DNA of 25,701 nucleotides from a virus. Numbering within the stretch: position 1 is the stretch's first letter; every line of letters starts with the position of its first letter. The DNA lies in the IMG/VR virus record IMGVR_UViG_3300033141_000944, positions 1 through 25,701 of that record. One strand, 5' to 3'. Positions 7,371 to 15,437 of this stretch are shown piece by piece. The notes below the pieces were generated by a model that had not been told where the DNA came from, did not search any database, and was given only the letters and a program-made list of their open reading frames with translations. A program made the position numbers and the translations under genes.

Positions 7371-7415
7371 AAAGAAAATAGTGGCTGGATTCAGCATAGA
7401 GCCTAGCCCAGCCAC
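7371..7415 (-). terminator. Terminator-like hairpin after the major capsid gene
   Basis: On the minus strand GTGGCTGG (7408-7415) pairs perfectly with CCAGCCAC (7381-7388) around a 19-nt loop. It is followed by TATTTTCTTT (7371-7380). It lies 20 nt after the capsid stop and just before the next gene, as expected for a partial terminator (attenuator) that keeps capsid mRNA in excess over the connector genes. Confidence 0.65.
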
Positions 7416-7426
7416 CGAAGCAACAG
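7409..7426 (-). repeat. 18-nt inverted repeat, copy A (capsid 3' region)
   Basis: The minus-strand RNA here reads CTGTTGCTTCGGTGGCTG, the perfect complement of the minus-strand RNA at 23253-23270 in the tape measure leader. It lies 10-27 nt after the capsid stop and overlaps the first arm of the terminator-like hairpin. Confidence 0.8.
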
Positions 7427-7435
7427 ATAAAAAGA

Positions 7436-8494
7436 TTACGTATTTACTACTTCAATAGGAGCGAAGAAGTTGATGCCATCGTAGTCTGATCCCGTTGGGA
7501 ACATATCGGCTGGCATAGAAACAACCTTAGTAGTTGAGTACAGGTTGAAACTCAAGTTCTCACAATCATCCTTGATCTTAAGGTCGTAACGTACGCCCGT
7601 CTTAGGTGAACGAACCACCATAGATACGTAGTTAGCAGATGCTTGGATGTCTTCAATCGCACCTTCTTTCCATGTTGAGTTGGTCCACTGAAGCAACTGA
7701 AGCGCTCCAGCTTGTACAGCCCATGAGAATTCGTTACCACCAGCGGCAGCAACAACACGCTTGTCCCATGCAGCGGCAAAACCGAATGCATCAACCATAG
7801 CGCCGATGTCTACACCTTGATTAGCGCAACATCCGTTCTCAACACGACGGAAGTACTTGTAGAGGTCTTGACCACCTACGATAAGCGTGTTAGGGTTGAA
7901 CAATGAAATGTTCTTAGCCAACTCAATGTCTTCCATTGCGTAAGGAGCAAGCTCGTCACTTGTACCAGAACGAAGTGTCTCTACTTCAAGAACGCCAGCG
8001 TTAACGTTTTGTACGTCAGCACCCCATGCGCCCAAGAGAGCAACCGCGTCGTTAGCAGTCTTTGTAGCTACTGCGCGGTCCATCGCGTTAATCATACGCT
8101 CGATCACTTCAAGGAAGTATGTAGCGTTGTCTTTACAGTTCTCACGGAGAGACTCTTCAGAAACCAACTCCTCTACATTGAGGCGGTCCGTTGGATCAAT
8201 AGTGTAAGTCTCGTTACAATCACCACGCTCTGTAGTAGCTACACAGCTAGTAGATGATTGAGTCGTTACTTGATCCTCTTGGATGAATTGGTTATACAAA
8301 AGCTCTACTTGGCGAACTTTGTTTTGACCTGGATGTACGAGTTGTTCTACTCCCCCTGTGTTGTTCACAATGAACTGAAGGAATGGCATTGGTTCGTCGA
8401 TCACACCGCGACCGCTGCCGTTTGTCGAAAATAAGTTGTCGAGACCGTCTTGAATATCAGGACATGCCGTCAACAACGTTGAAAGATATGACAT
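7436..8494 (-). CDS. Major capsid protein (352 aa)
   Basis: Assigned as the shell-forming protein from length and position: directly after a coiled-coil scaffold-like gene, in a portal - minor head - scaffold - capsid order. The sequence has a long N-terminal arm, a helix with EVIERMINAMDRAVATKTAND (read in two parts, about 126-148), and a core of alternating helices and strands. It contains several Cys pairs (for example GCC at about 220) and a beta-rich C-terminal part with DLKIKDDCENLSFNLYSTTKV split over about 300-325. I cannot assign an HK97-fold subfamily without a search. It has a 129-nt leader without a Shine-Dalgarno site but with hairpins, and a terminator-like hairpin follows. Confidence 0.8.
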   Translation of the reverse strand: MSYLSTLLTACPDIQDGLDNLFSTNGSGRGVIDEPMPFLQFIVNNTGGVEQLVHPGQNKVRQVELLYNQFIQEDQVTTQSSTSCVATTERGDCNETYTIDPTDRLNVEELVSEESLRENCKDNATYFLEVIERMINAMDRAVATKTANDAVALLGAWGADVQNVNAGVLEVETLRSGTSDELAPYAMEDIELAKNISLFNPNTLIVGGQDLYKYFRRVENGCCANQGVDIGAMVDAFGFAAAWDKRVVAAAGGNEFSWAVQAGALQLLQWTNSTWKEGAIEDIQASANYVSMVVRSPKTGVRYDLKIKDDCENLSFNLYSTTKVVSMPADMFPTGSDYDGINFFAPIEVVNT

Positions 8495-8532
8495 GTTTAT
8501 AACATTTTAAAAAGTAACCTATTCACATTATT

Positions 8533-8555
8533 TGGCCTGAATAGATTGAGCCACC
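8533..8555 (-). other. Leader hairpin before the capsid gene, shared motif with the tail tube leader
   Basis: Read on the minus strand, GGTGGC (8550-8555) and GGCCA (8533-8537) are separated by 12 nt. They can form a short stem (TGGC with GCCA, plus a G-U pair). The tail tube leader at 15478-15499 has the same GGTGGC...GGCCA arrangement with an 11-nt spacer. Confidence 0.4.
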
Positions 8556-8601
8556 TTAATAAAATGCTGTCTATTATGCCCGATCAGCAAGGCACATAAC
8601 A

Positions 8602-8622
8602 CGTCTGTCAGTAAACCAGACG
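8602..8622 (-). other. Stem-loop between scaffold and capsid genes
   Basis: A perfect 6-bp stem, CGTCTG (8602-8607) with CAGACG (8617-8622), has a 9-nt loop and lies immediately after the scaffold stop. No T-run follows, so an RNA-processing or stability site is more likely than a terminator. The capsid gene has no visible promoter in this 129-bp gap. Confidence 0.45.
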
Positions 8623-8623
8623 A

Positions 8624-9520
8624 CTATCGCCCAGAATTTCTATACTTGAAACCGCCGCCTGTAGCGATCGGCTTATTACTCTTGCTTTGCCCGTTGTTGC
8701 CTGCGGGCTTACGCTCTGGCTTAAAGTTTCCAAGTCCGCTACTAGCAGGCTTGCCGCCATCGTCGTTAATCTTGAGAATCTTGTGCGTTGCCGCTCCTTG
8801 CTTGTATACATCGGTATACGATAGCGATTCCCCGTGCTTCTTAGGGTCAGATACCAACTCTCCGTCCAGACCTCTGATCTCAAGGCCGTAACTAACCTTG
8901 CCTTCATCGTCGGTCGTCTTTTTCAAAGAAGTCTTATACGTCTCGTTCATCTCCGCAAAGAACCCTTTTACCTGCAATTTGTTTGCGTTAGGGTCTAATC
9001 CTAGCTTTGCGTGTGCGTCGTTACGCAACTGATTAAAGATAAACGACTCTTTTTCTTTCTGTGCCCCCGCAATCAAACCGTCTTTCTCCTCAATAGTGCC
9101 CTTAAGCTGAGTGTTGATATTCGTGAGGTCTTGAAGATTCTTTTTTAAATCATGAATCTCCGCAATCTTAGCTTCGAATTCTTTTGTTTGATCTGGGTTG
9201 CCTTTGCTTGCCGCTTCAAGTTTACCTGTAAGCTCCGTAATTTGGTTCTGAAAGTATTGTACCCCCGACTCCATTACGTCCTCCCAGCGATCTGCTTTGC
9301 CGTCTGGAAATACAACGCCAGCATCCTTAAAGGTTTTCTTTGCTGCCGTCTGGTTCGATCCCAAACGCTTTCCGATTAAGTCACGCACTACCTTATGGTC
9401 GCCCGCGTCTTTCACGTTAATTAGGTTTTCTGACCCCCACTTCTGTAGGTCGTCTGCTGTTGTTTCGTCTGTTAAGTCAAAACCTAAGTACTTAACAAAA
9501 TTTACTGCTGCTTCACTCAT
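8624..9520 (-). CDS. Putative capsid scaffolding protein (298 aa)
   Basis: The protein is highly charged. Residues 1-90 form a small helical domain. A clear coiled coil follows at about 90-165 (repeated Leu/Ile heptads: ITELTGKLEAAS, KIAEIHDLKKNLQDLTNIN, TIEEKDGLIAG). The C-terminus is Gly/Lys/Asn-rich and basic (PERKPAGNNGQSKSNKP). A central coiled coil with a basic tail that can bind the shell protein is usual for tailed-phage scaffolds, and the gene lies directly upstream of the capsid gene. It starts just 2 nt after the preceding gene. No protease domain is visible. Confidence 0.75.
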   Translation of the reverse strand: MSEAAVNFVKYLGFDLTDETTADDLQKWGSENLINVKDAGDHKVVRDLIGKRLGSNQTAAKKTFKDAGVVFPDGKADRWEDVMESGVQYFQNQITELTGKLEAASKGNPDQTKEFEAKIAEIHDLKKNLQDLTNINTQLKGTIEEKDGLIAGAQKEKESFIFNQLRNDAHAKLGLDPNANKLQVKGFFAEMNETYKTSLKKTTDDEGKVSYGLEIRGLDGELVSDPKKHGESLSYTDVYKQGAATHKILKINDDGGKPASSGLGNFKPERKPAGNNGQSKSNKPIATGGGFKYRNSGR

Positions 9521-9521
9521 A

Positions 9522-9896
9522 TTATTCTGTTAATTTTGCCTTAATCTTTGTAATCAGTTTCACTTCCCCTGTGTTGCTATGGTTGCCTTTCAATGAAAGT
9601 GACTTTGCAAGCGATACCCAGTCATCCCGCTCATACTTTTCCTGAAGCTCTTCCACTCCCATGCTTAGCACGTCCTCGCGAATGTCTTTAATCTCTTCCT
9701 TGAATTCAGGAGTTACCACATCTACTTCTATCTCTGCAACTGGTGGCGTGGGATTAACTGCTGGTTCACTAAGTGCTGGAACTAAACGCAAGTTATGCTT
9801 GTGCATATAAGCCGCGTTATTAGCAAGACGGTCAGAGATGCCGATAATACGCTCGGCGCCGTCCTTGTCTGTTCTGATTACTTTTACCTGTTTCAT
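9522..9896 (-). CDS. Small head-module protein (124 aa)
   Basis: The N-terminal half is a small basic domain (KVIRTDKDGAERIIGISDRLANNAAYMHKH) that resembles short phage head-associated proteins preceding scaffolds. A Pro/Val-rich linker follows at about 44-58, then an acidic helical C-terminus. It is the first gene after the promoter at 9902-9933. The ATG at 9896 lies only 5 nt beyond the -7 element, so the mRNA may be leaderless. The function is not known. Confidence 0.7.
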   Translation of the reverse strand: MKQVKVIRTDKDGAERIIGISDRLANNAAYMHKHNLRLVPALSEPAVNPTPPVAEIEVDVVTPEFKEEIKDIREDVLSMGVEELQEKYERDDWVSLAKSLSLKGNHSNTGEVKLITKIKAKLTE

Positions 9897-9901
9897 AATA
9901 A

Positions 9902-9933
9902 CAAATATAGTTTATTCATGTTTAAATATCAAA
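9902..9933 (-). promoter_or_regulatory. Bacteroidota-type late promoter for scaffold/capsid genes
   Basis: On the minus strand TTTG (9930-9933) is followed after 20 nt by TATATTTG (9902-9909), a perfect -33/-7 match. It lies inside the head module, so it can raise scaffold and capsid expression independently of the upstream portal genes. Confidence 0.8.
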
Positions 9934-9966
9934 TACTTAGCAAGTCTACCTAAAGTAAAGGTTTAA
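9931..9966 (-). promoter_or_regulatory. Shared 36-bp control block, copy A
   Basis: This segment aligns without gaps to 15533-15568 with 28 of 36 identities: AAATACTTA at one end and TAAAGTAAxGGTTTAA at the other (plus-strand reading). Both copies include the stop codon of the upstream gene and sit just upstream of, or across, a late promoter's -33 box. A binding site for a phage late regulator is the simplest reading. Confidence 0.6.
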
Positions 9967-10904
9967 GCCACTAGCCCAAACTCGTCTATCTCGGTTTGTG
10001 TTGGGGTGTAATTGCCATTGTTAATATTCCGCTGTATTACGCTCTTTGGCACCTTGAAAATAGACACAGGCATCAAAGAATGATTGCAATTATACCCACC
10101 GCAAAAGCTAAATATTGTCGTTGAGGTGGTTAAAGGCCGTTGCCCTTGCCACTTTTTACTTGGATCGGGGTTTCCTGCCCCTCTTTGTTCGTTTGTAACC
10201 CATAGCTCTACTTCTTTTTTATGAAAATACTTTCCGTCCCGAGCCTCACAGAACTTGCGTGTGTCCTTGACTCGCCCTCCTGTGTAGAAATACCACTCTA
10301 CGCCCTGTAGGTTGGCGCTCTGCTGTGTAAACTCTCTATCTGATGTTGAGAATTGATCTCGTATATTGTTCTCTCTACTTGTGTAGCTTGATAAAGCCCC
10401 TAGCCTATCATCGTTGCCAGTTATCAAAACGCTCATATTAGCAAAGAGGTCTTCTAATAGTCCGTTCTGGCTTACCGCGTTATCCATTAACGCCTTTATA
10501 GGGCTAAACAATGGCTTATTTAAGCTATCGCCAACCAACAATAATAATGAAGCGTCGCGACTGCTCTCAAAAACACCCTTACTAGCTGGCGTGCTTTTAA
10601 AATCGCCTATCTCTTCCTCGAATAATTGCTTGGTTAGTTTTGCTTGCTTGTCGAATTCACTACCAAAGTTCTTAACAATGTTGGTGTACCTGTCGGTCTT
10701 CATGAAACGGCGTATCTCGCCTAAGATACTATTAACCGTCTTTAGGTTTCCCGCCGTAGGCTTGATGCGGTCGTTCTTGATGTCTAGTTTGCCTAGTAAG
10801 GAATTGATTTTTGCCAATAATCGCGGCTCGAACTTAGCCAATGAGTCGTAGAAGTCCTGCGGTACGGTATCTAACCTATCTGCTTTTTCAGTAATCGCTG
10901 ACAT
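9963..10904 (-). CDS. MuF / SPP1 gp7-like minor head protein (313 aa)
   Basis: The first 190 residues are helical. The C-terminal part carries the typical MuF-type block: EWYFYTGGRVKDTRKFCEARDGK at about 203-224 (read as W-T-x-D-T-R-x-F-C and D/N-G-K), a Trp in VELW, and CGGYNCNHSLMPV at about 268-280. Key residues are Cys219, Cys268, Cys273 and His275, probably a metal site. In SPP1 and Mu, homologues are minor head proteins that bind the portal and may pass into the host with the DNA. It directly follows the portal gene (stop and start 2 nt apart), as usual. No toxin domain fusion is visible. Confidence 0.85.
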   Translation of the reverse strand: MSAITEKADRLDTVPQDFYDSLAKFEPRLLAKINSLLGKLDIKNDRIKPTAGNLKTVNSILGEIRRFMKTDRYTNIVKNFGSEFDKQAKLTKQLFEEEIGDFKSTPASKGVFESSRDASLLLLVGDSLNKPLFSPIKALMDNAVSQNGLLEDLFANMSVLITGNDDRLGALSSYTSRENNIRDQFSTSDREFTQQSANLQGVEWYFYTGGRVKDTRKFCEARDGKYFHKKEVELWVTNEQRGAGNPDPSKKWQGQRPLTTSTTIFSFCGGYNCNHSLMPVSIFKVPKSVIQRNINNGNYTPTQTEIDEFGLVA

Positions 10905-10906
10905 TA

Positions 10907-12793
10907 TTATACGTCAATTGGAGGTGCTATAGGTGCTTGTGCGTTTCTTGCCGACTCGGCCGCTTCTCTTGCTACCGCTTCAAGCTGCTCTACTTGGTCT
11001 GATAGTGGCAATTCTAGGAAATCAGGGTTGTCTCGTACCAGTTCTGACACAAACGATAGCCCCGAACGGTGCAAGATGATCTGCCAAGGCTCAATCTCAC
11101 CTCTACTAGCGCCCATATCAATGTCTTCTTGGCTTGCCGTAAGTAGTTTATCAGCGTCAGTGAGCAAGTTGAGCACCTTAATGCTTGAGTTTTCACCGTG
11201 GAACGCGCTCTTAATGTACATTCTAAGCAACTCAGCAATAACTGGGTACGGCACATTACCAGATTCTGAAGCCTCTTTGATGTCTGCCAAGTAATCCGAC
11301 TGCGTTTTGAAATCAAAGTCTTTAGGCTCGATGATGTCAGGCATATTAAAGCGGTTTTTATATCGCATAATGCCAGTCATTTTGAACAAAAACCGTACAA
11401 TCTGCCAAGTCTGACCCGATGGAGGTGCTACAAACGAAATCAAATTCTTTAAATCAAGCGCTTTAGCTGTAGCTGTGGCGTCTTCACGGCCCTTAGCTTC
11501 GCCCATAGTAGTATTGAGGTGTAGAAGCCCTCTAGCCTTGTTGATATTGTTTTCAACCTCTTCTCTAAGCATCTTAGGTGCGTCGAGCGGTGGAGCAACA
11601 AACTTAATAGGCTCTGTAATGTCTTTATCACCAGCAGGGTTGAACTGATCTGGCGGCGCAATTAACATCTCGCCAAATGGAGCCATACGGCTAATCATAC
11701 CCTGCCCGTTACATTTTGGGCAAATCTTATTATATTCATCCCCTTCTACTGTATGGCCTTTTAAATATCCTCCTGAGCATTTAACGTTGTAAGCCTCAGT
11801 AATTTCTTCGTATTCACACTGGCTGGCCAAAGTGATCTTATGAGGAAACACCACCTTAGCCTTAATCATCTGCAAGTAGCCGTTATCTAAAATAGCTTCC
11901 TCTAGCAGCGCTGTGCCTAGCATGAATGGGGACTGGTAAATAATCTGATTATCGTCAATACCTGCAACGCCCATGAGTTTAATAACTGGAACCTCCCCAG
12001 CCTCGTGCTCAAACCACGGTATTACGTTATATTCGTTGTCTTCTTTCTTGCCTACTTGGATAATACGGTAAATCCACTGATCGTCATATAGCTCATAGAT
12101 ATAACCGTCCTTGACTGGCTTTTTGTCAATTATCACAATTGACTTCTCAGGCGTCTCGATCATTGCGTAAACGCCGTCTTTATACCCTACCACTCGGTTA
12201 ATGTCGTAGTAGTAAGGGAGTGGTTCAGGCAAATCAACACCTGAAACAACCAATTCACCATCCTCGTTCTCTACTAATGGAATGTCTTTAGGGCGGACAG
12301 CAATAACGCCGTTAGCATCCTGAGCCTTGATTGTGGGCAAGAAATTACGAGCATAGTTCATCAGAGACCCATATTGGCCGTACTCCTTAGTTACATATTG
12401 CTCGTATGTTGTCTCAGTGTTTACAAAATCGTCATCCTCGGCCTTGTAAGAGATATTGAAATTACCCTGTATGAAACAACGTCCTACAGTATTAACGTAG
12501 TCCATCGCTACTGGACCTGTAATTAACTTGTAATTAGCCTTTAACCATTTCGCTTCCTTATCGGTTTGGTTTGGTGAGCGGTTCTCGAACAGTTGCATAG
12601 GCACTACTCGGTTATCAAAGTGCATGCGCACAGCGTCATACAGCCTAACCATGTAGTTGTAATTTGGATAGTACTCAGCTTTATATTCTTTGATATAAGC
12701 GTTCTTATCCTTTTTTAGCTCATTTTCACGCGCCTCACGTACTGTGATTGTATGATTGAGTAACGCTTCTATTTCCTGTCCTTCGAGTGCCAT
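10907..12793 (-). CDS. Portal protein (628 aa) with zinc-finger-like insert
   Basis: This protein would form the dodecameric vertex through which DNA enters the head. The first half resembles the SPP1 gp6-type portal: helical start, a wing-like beta region (about 160-280), and a clip/stem region with NINKARGLLHLN and KDFDFKTQSDYL. An unusual segment at about 326-363 has Cys326, Cys339, Cys358 and Cys361 in an order ending CPKCNGQG, like half of a DnaJ zinc finger. The C-terminus is acidic with Ala/Glu and a Pro end. It overlaps the upstream 27-codon gene by one base (TAATG) and is followed by the MuF-like gene. Confidence 0.85.
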   Translation of the reverse strand: MALEGQEIEALLNHTITVREARENELKKDKNAYIKEYKAEYYPNYNYMVRLYDAVRMHFDNRVVPMQLFENRSPNQTDKEAKWLKANYKLITGPVAMDYVNTVGRCFIQGNFNISYKAEDDDFVNTETTYEQYVTKEYGQYGSLMNYARNFLPTIKAQDANGVIAVRPKDIPLVENEDGELVVSGVDLPEPLPYYYDINRVVGYKDGVYAMIETPEKSIVIIDKKPVKDGYIYELYDDQWIYRIIQVGKKEDNEYNVIPWFEHEAGEVPVIKLMGVAGIDDNQIIYQSPFMLGTALLEEAILDNGYLQMIKAKVVFPHKITLASQCEYEEITEAYNVKCSGGYLKGHTVEGDEYNKICPKCNGQGMISRMAPFGEMLIAPPDQFNPAGDKDITEPIKFVAPPLDAPKMLREEVENNINKARGLLHLNTTMGEAKGREDATATAKALDLKNLISFVAPPSGQTWQIVRFLFKMTGIMRYKNRFNMPDIIEPKDFDFKTQSDYLADIKEASESGNVPYPVIAELLRMYIKSAFHGENSSIKVLNLLTDADKLLTASQEDIDMGASRGEIEPWQIILHRSGLSFVSELVRDNPDFLELPLSDQVEQLEAVAREAAESARNAQAPIAPPIDV

Positions 12794-12876
12794 TACGCAG
12801 CTTTCAAATAAGGTAGAATAATTGTGCTTTGACAGCCTGACTTTTTGCCGCCACAGCGCATCTTAATAATCTTCAT
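12793..12876 (-). CDS. 27-residue micro-gene between methyltransferase and portal genes
   Basis: A short frame fills the gap between the two large genes exactly. Its ATG (12874-12876) overlaps the upstream TGA as ATGA, and its TAA (12793-12795) overlaps the portal ATG as TAATG. The peptide is basic, with two cysteines in MRCGGKKSGC, followed by a hydrophobic end (IILPYLKAA). Two exact coupling junctions make chance less likely, and it could also act only as a translational bridge. A missing partner Cys pair means that a complete zinc finger is not formed unless it dimerises or joins the portal zinc site. Confidence 0.6.
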   Translation of the reverse strand: MKIIKMRCGGKKSGCQSTIILPYLKAA

Positions 12877-14051
12877 ATCGTTGCAAAATTTTTCTGTTGT
12901 CCTTCGTGTACCGTCATCTTACGACCCAATGCCTTAGATAATTTCTTAGCCAATGACATTTCAGCGTCTCGGTTAACGTCGTCAAGTACAAATATAGCAT
13001 CCTTGTTAAATAGGTCTAGGTTCTCTATAAGTTTGCCTCGGTCGCAAATCCGAGCAGGAGGGCCGTCAATCAAATAAACATCTGCATTCTTAATGTCCTG
13101 CATCTTGTCTACGTCGTACCAGTCATCTACAATAGGGGCTAGTATGGTGTTTTTGTGTGATCTTAACCACTTAGGGTTATGCTCAATAGATGTTAGGTCA
13201 TAATTTTTAGCAATCTCACGAGACGCATTACCAGCACCCAGTTCAACTACCTTCCCTCCCTTAACGTTTCCAACTAACCATCGTAATAAATTCCACTCGA
13301 TAGATGCATCGCCTAGCTTGTTTCTGTCCGCACGTTGTGCTGGGAAGTGCTGTAGCTTAGGAATAGAATTGATAATATCGGTCTGTACCGAGTCGTCCTT
13401 AGCTACGCTTTTCCAAATAGCTAAATCCTGACTTCCTTTTTGCTCTATAATCCACGCTCTGTTACGTCTTAAAGTAATTTGCGGCAATGACAAATAGTGC
13501 AAGTGTCTAGCCATCTGTGGGTCTAGCATGTTCTTTTGATCCTTGAACAACTCCCAATCGAACTTCAATGTGTTGGTGTGGAACGCCATAGTTCCCGTTC
13601 CTAGCATGTGTACTGATTGAGTCTTATTCCATCGCTCGTAGCAGTAAAATATTTGGCGCGACTTGTCGCGGTAGTACGATTTAATAGGGTGTCTACGGTA
13701 GATTGTAGCGTGAACGCCTACAACAGCCTTACGATAGTGTAGGTCGATTTCGTTGGTCAAGTATGATACATAGTCCTTTGGATACTTTATATCGTCGTCC
13801 ATTGAAAAGTAATAGCCATCAACGTCCTTAGCTTTATAGAACTTGCCTAAGGCACGTAAATCTCCATCAGCTTCCGAGGATAAGATAGGCGTGATTTTCT
13901 CGTGTTTTAGAAACTCGGGAACCTTCTTGTAGTTGTTGAGGTATACGTAAATCTCGTCGAACTGGTCGATAATAGATTCAATGGTAACCTTTAGAAACTC
14001 CTCTCTCGCTGGATGCGAAGCTATACCGCCAATGACTTTACTTGTTCGCAT
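12873..14051 (-). CDS. Glycosyltransferase fused to a methyltransferase-like domain (392 aa)
   Basis: Residues 1-230 look like a GT-A fold glycosyltransferase: an N-terminal strand with conserved Ser-His-Pro-Arg-Glu near 12-17, and an acidic metal/nucleotide-sugar motif FSMDDDIKY (Asp85-87). The C-terminal part (about 250-392) looks like a Rossmann SAM-dependent methyltransferase: WNLLRWLVG then VVELGAGNAS (268-277), an acidic IEH after the second strand, VYLIDGPP (325-332) and FVLDDVNR (354-361). The order fits known glycan-modifying pairs, in which one protein adds and caps a sugar. The acceptor is unknown; a virion protein is plausible because the gene is embedded in the structural operon, and a host surface glycan is an alternative. 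It overlaps the upstream glycosyltransferase by 14 nt. Confidence 0.75.
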   Translation of the reverse strand: MRTSKVIGGIASHPAREEFLKVTIESIIDQFDEIYVYLNNYKKVPEFLKHEKITPILSSEADGDLRALGKFYKAKDVDGYYFSMDDDIKYPKDYVSYLTNEIDLHYRKAVVGVHATIYRRHPIKSYYRDKSRQIFYCYERWNKTQSVHMLGTGTMAFHTNTLKFDWELFKDQKNMLDPQMARHLHYLSLPQITLRRNRAWIIEQKGSQDLAIWKSVAKDDSVQTDIINSIPKLQHFPAQRADRNKLGDASIEWNLLRWLVGNVKGGKVVELGAGNASREIAKNYDLTSIEHNPKWLRSHKNTILAPIVDDWYDVDKMQDIKNADVYLIDGPPARICDRGKLIENLDLFNKDAIFVLDDVNRDAEMSLAKKLSKALGRKMTVHEGQQKNFATI

Positions 14052-14895
14052 GCTTGCTCTTTAGTAATGGGGCAACCTTATACATGTGTCGCGTGTTCAT
14101 TTGCTTGCAAATGTTTCGCATATGACGGTCGTACAACTCTTTATAGCGAACCTTAACAAGGCGCCGCCCTCCGTAGATAGCTAAAATATACCATCCCTCG
14201 AATACCTCGGAGATAGTCTCTTTGTTCTTCCATCCAAAATAGATATGTCTTCCACCATGAGCATCGGTGTTCATGCCTAGCTGCGCCATAGTGCCTGAGT
14301 AAATCAACTCATCTGGTATACTGCCTCCCCATCTCATTGTTAGCTTACGCTTGTCAAACTTCTTATCGTAGTTTTTAGCTACTTTATCGAAGAACGCTTT
14401 GGCCTCATCGCATTTTCTAACAAATACGTATGAGCTTTGAATTGCAGGCAATACCGCATCCTCTTCTAAGTCAAAGAACTCCCAAATATCATCATTGGTA
14501 GCCCAAATAGAGTAAGGTATGTCGTCTGATTTACCGCCTTTACCGTTGACTTGAGTATAGAACCAGCCTTCTTTGGCTGTTAACTCATCCATAAGCGGAT
14601 CGAGGGACTTTAATGCACATCCGTCAACATCTAAGTACAAGTTCTCCTCATAAGGCATGTATTTGTACATGTTGCACTTAATCTGTCCAGCATCTGTGTG
14701 TTTTTTTTGTAGAGGTACCAGCTTATCGAAAACGTCCCAATTCTCGGCTGGCATTGGCTTTAATTTGAAGTTATGAAGGTCATGCACCAAAGCTACCTTT
14801 AATTTAGAGGTAGCCTTGATGCTTAAAGCCATATTGTAGGCCATATTGTAATAGGCCCTGTCGCCAAAGGCGAAAAGTACAATTCCTTTGCTCAT
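14038..14895 (-). CDS. GT8-like glycosyltransferase (285 aa)
   Basis: Likely transfers a sugar from a nucleotide donor. The N-terminus has the GT-A start IVLFAFGDRAYYNMAYNMA (about 5-23), as in family GT8-type enzymes that begin with a Tyr/Ala-rich nucleotide pocket. The DxD motif lies in LYLDVDGCAL (Asp89, Asp91). Downstream are a Ser/Tyr-Val-Phe block (SSYVFVRKC) and a Gly/His pair (AHGGRHIYFGW), which often bind donor or metal. It starts on the stop of the tail tube gene (ATAATG-type junction) and is co-translated with the GT/methyltransferase fusion. The two together form a small glycosylation cassette. Confidence 0.75.
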   Translation of the reverse strand: MSKGIVLFAFGDRAYYNMAYNMALSIKATSKLKVALVHDLHNFKLKPMPAENWDVFDKLVPLQKKHTDAGQIKCNMYKYMPYEENLYLDVDGCALKSLDPLMDELTAKEGWFYTQVNGKGGKSDDIPYSIWATNDDIWEFFDLEEDAVLPAIQSSYVFVRKCDEAKAFFDKVAKNYDKKFDKRKLTMRWGGSIPDELIYSGTMAQLGMNTDAHGGRHIYFGWKNKETISEVFEGWYILAIYGGRRLVKVRYKELYDRHMRNICKQMNTRHMYKVAPLLKSKHANK

Positions 14896-15437
14896 TATTG
14901 ACCGAAAATTCCAGCAGGTGCTGCGTGTAAGGTCGGATCAGTTTTTGATCTCCAACGCAATTCGCCCTCCCATTTTGACTGCTCGTTTTCTACGTCGTTA
15001 AACCCGCCAATAAGGCGTGAGTTACCTTGAATGAACTTTACTTGATCCGATTCGCAGTAGTACAACAATGCTCCACCGAACACTTTTCCGTTAGAGCTAT
15101 TCATTGCATTGTACGCATCGATGTTCAACGCATTAACGTTTCCATCAATCCAAGATATAGTACGATCATAGTTAGATACAGCGTCAGTTTCGCCTGCAAC
15201 CAAAGAAGCCTGTGAAATCTCACTAGGAGCATTCACAAGTACCTTAAGGCTTTTGTACAATACCGCGTCGCCAGCAGCAAGTAGAGCATTAATCTCCGTA
15301 TCGTCTGAAGGGTCTGTTGGTGTTGCACCACATTTGAATAGCATGACTTCAGGAACTACCCCAGTGAGAGGGTCACAGTCGATATTCAACACCTGCTCTT
15401 CGAGGTCGTCACACGTATAGCATGATTCGCATCCCAT
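14895..15437 (-). CDS. Putative tail tube (major tail) protein (180 aa)
   Basis: Beta-rich and about the usual length for a siphovirus tail tube protein. It begins with a Cys-rich stretch (Cys3, Cys6, Cys9), then strands with VLYKSLKVLVNAPSEIS, a helix near NALNIDAYNAMN, and alternating strands to the C-terminus. Strong evidence for an abundant protein comes from its context: its own promoter with shared control block and a long hairpin leader, similar to the capsid leader. The tube assignment is inferred from size, secondary-structure impression and expression signals; no sequence motif proves it. A head-decoration role is an alternative. Confidence 0.6.
   Translation of the reverse strand: MGCESCYTCDDLEEQVLNIDCDPLTGVVPEVMLFKCGATPTDPSDDTEINALLAAGDAVLYKSLKVLVNAPSEISQASLVAGETDAVSNYDRTISWIDGNVNALNIDAYNAMNSSNGKVFGGALLYYCESDQVKFIQGNSRLIGGFNDVENEQSKWEGELRWRSKTDPTLHAAPAGIFGQ

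Noticed and set aside
8608-8907. Alternative minus-strand 99-codon frame within the scaffold gene
   Set aside because: It overlaps the scaffold C-terminus in another frame, is Arg/Ser-rich and has no start context.
11014-11661. Alternative-frame ORFs inside the portal gene
   Set aside because: They are frame shadows; the portal frame is continuous and protein-like throughout.
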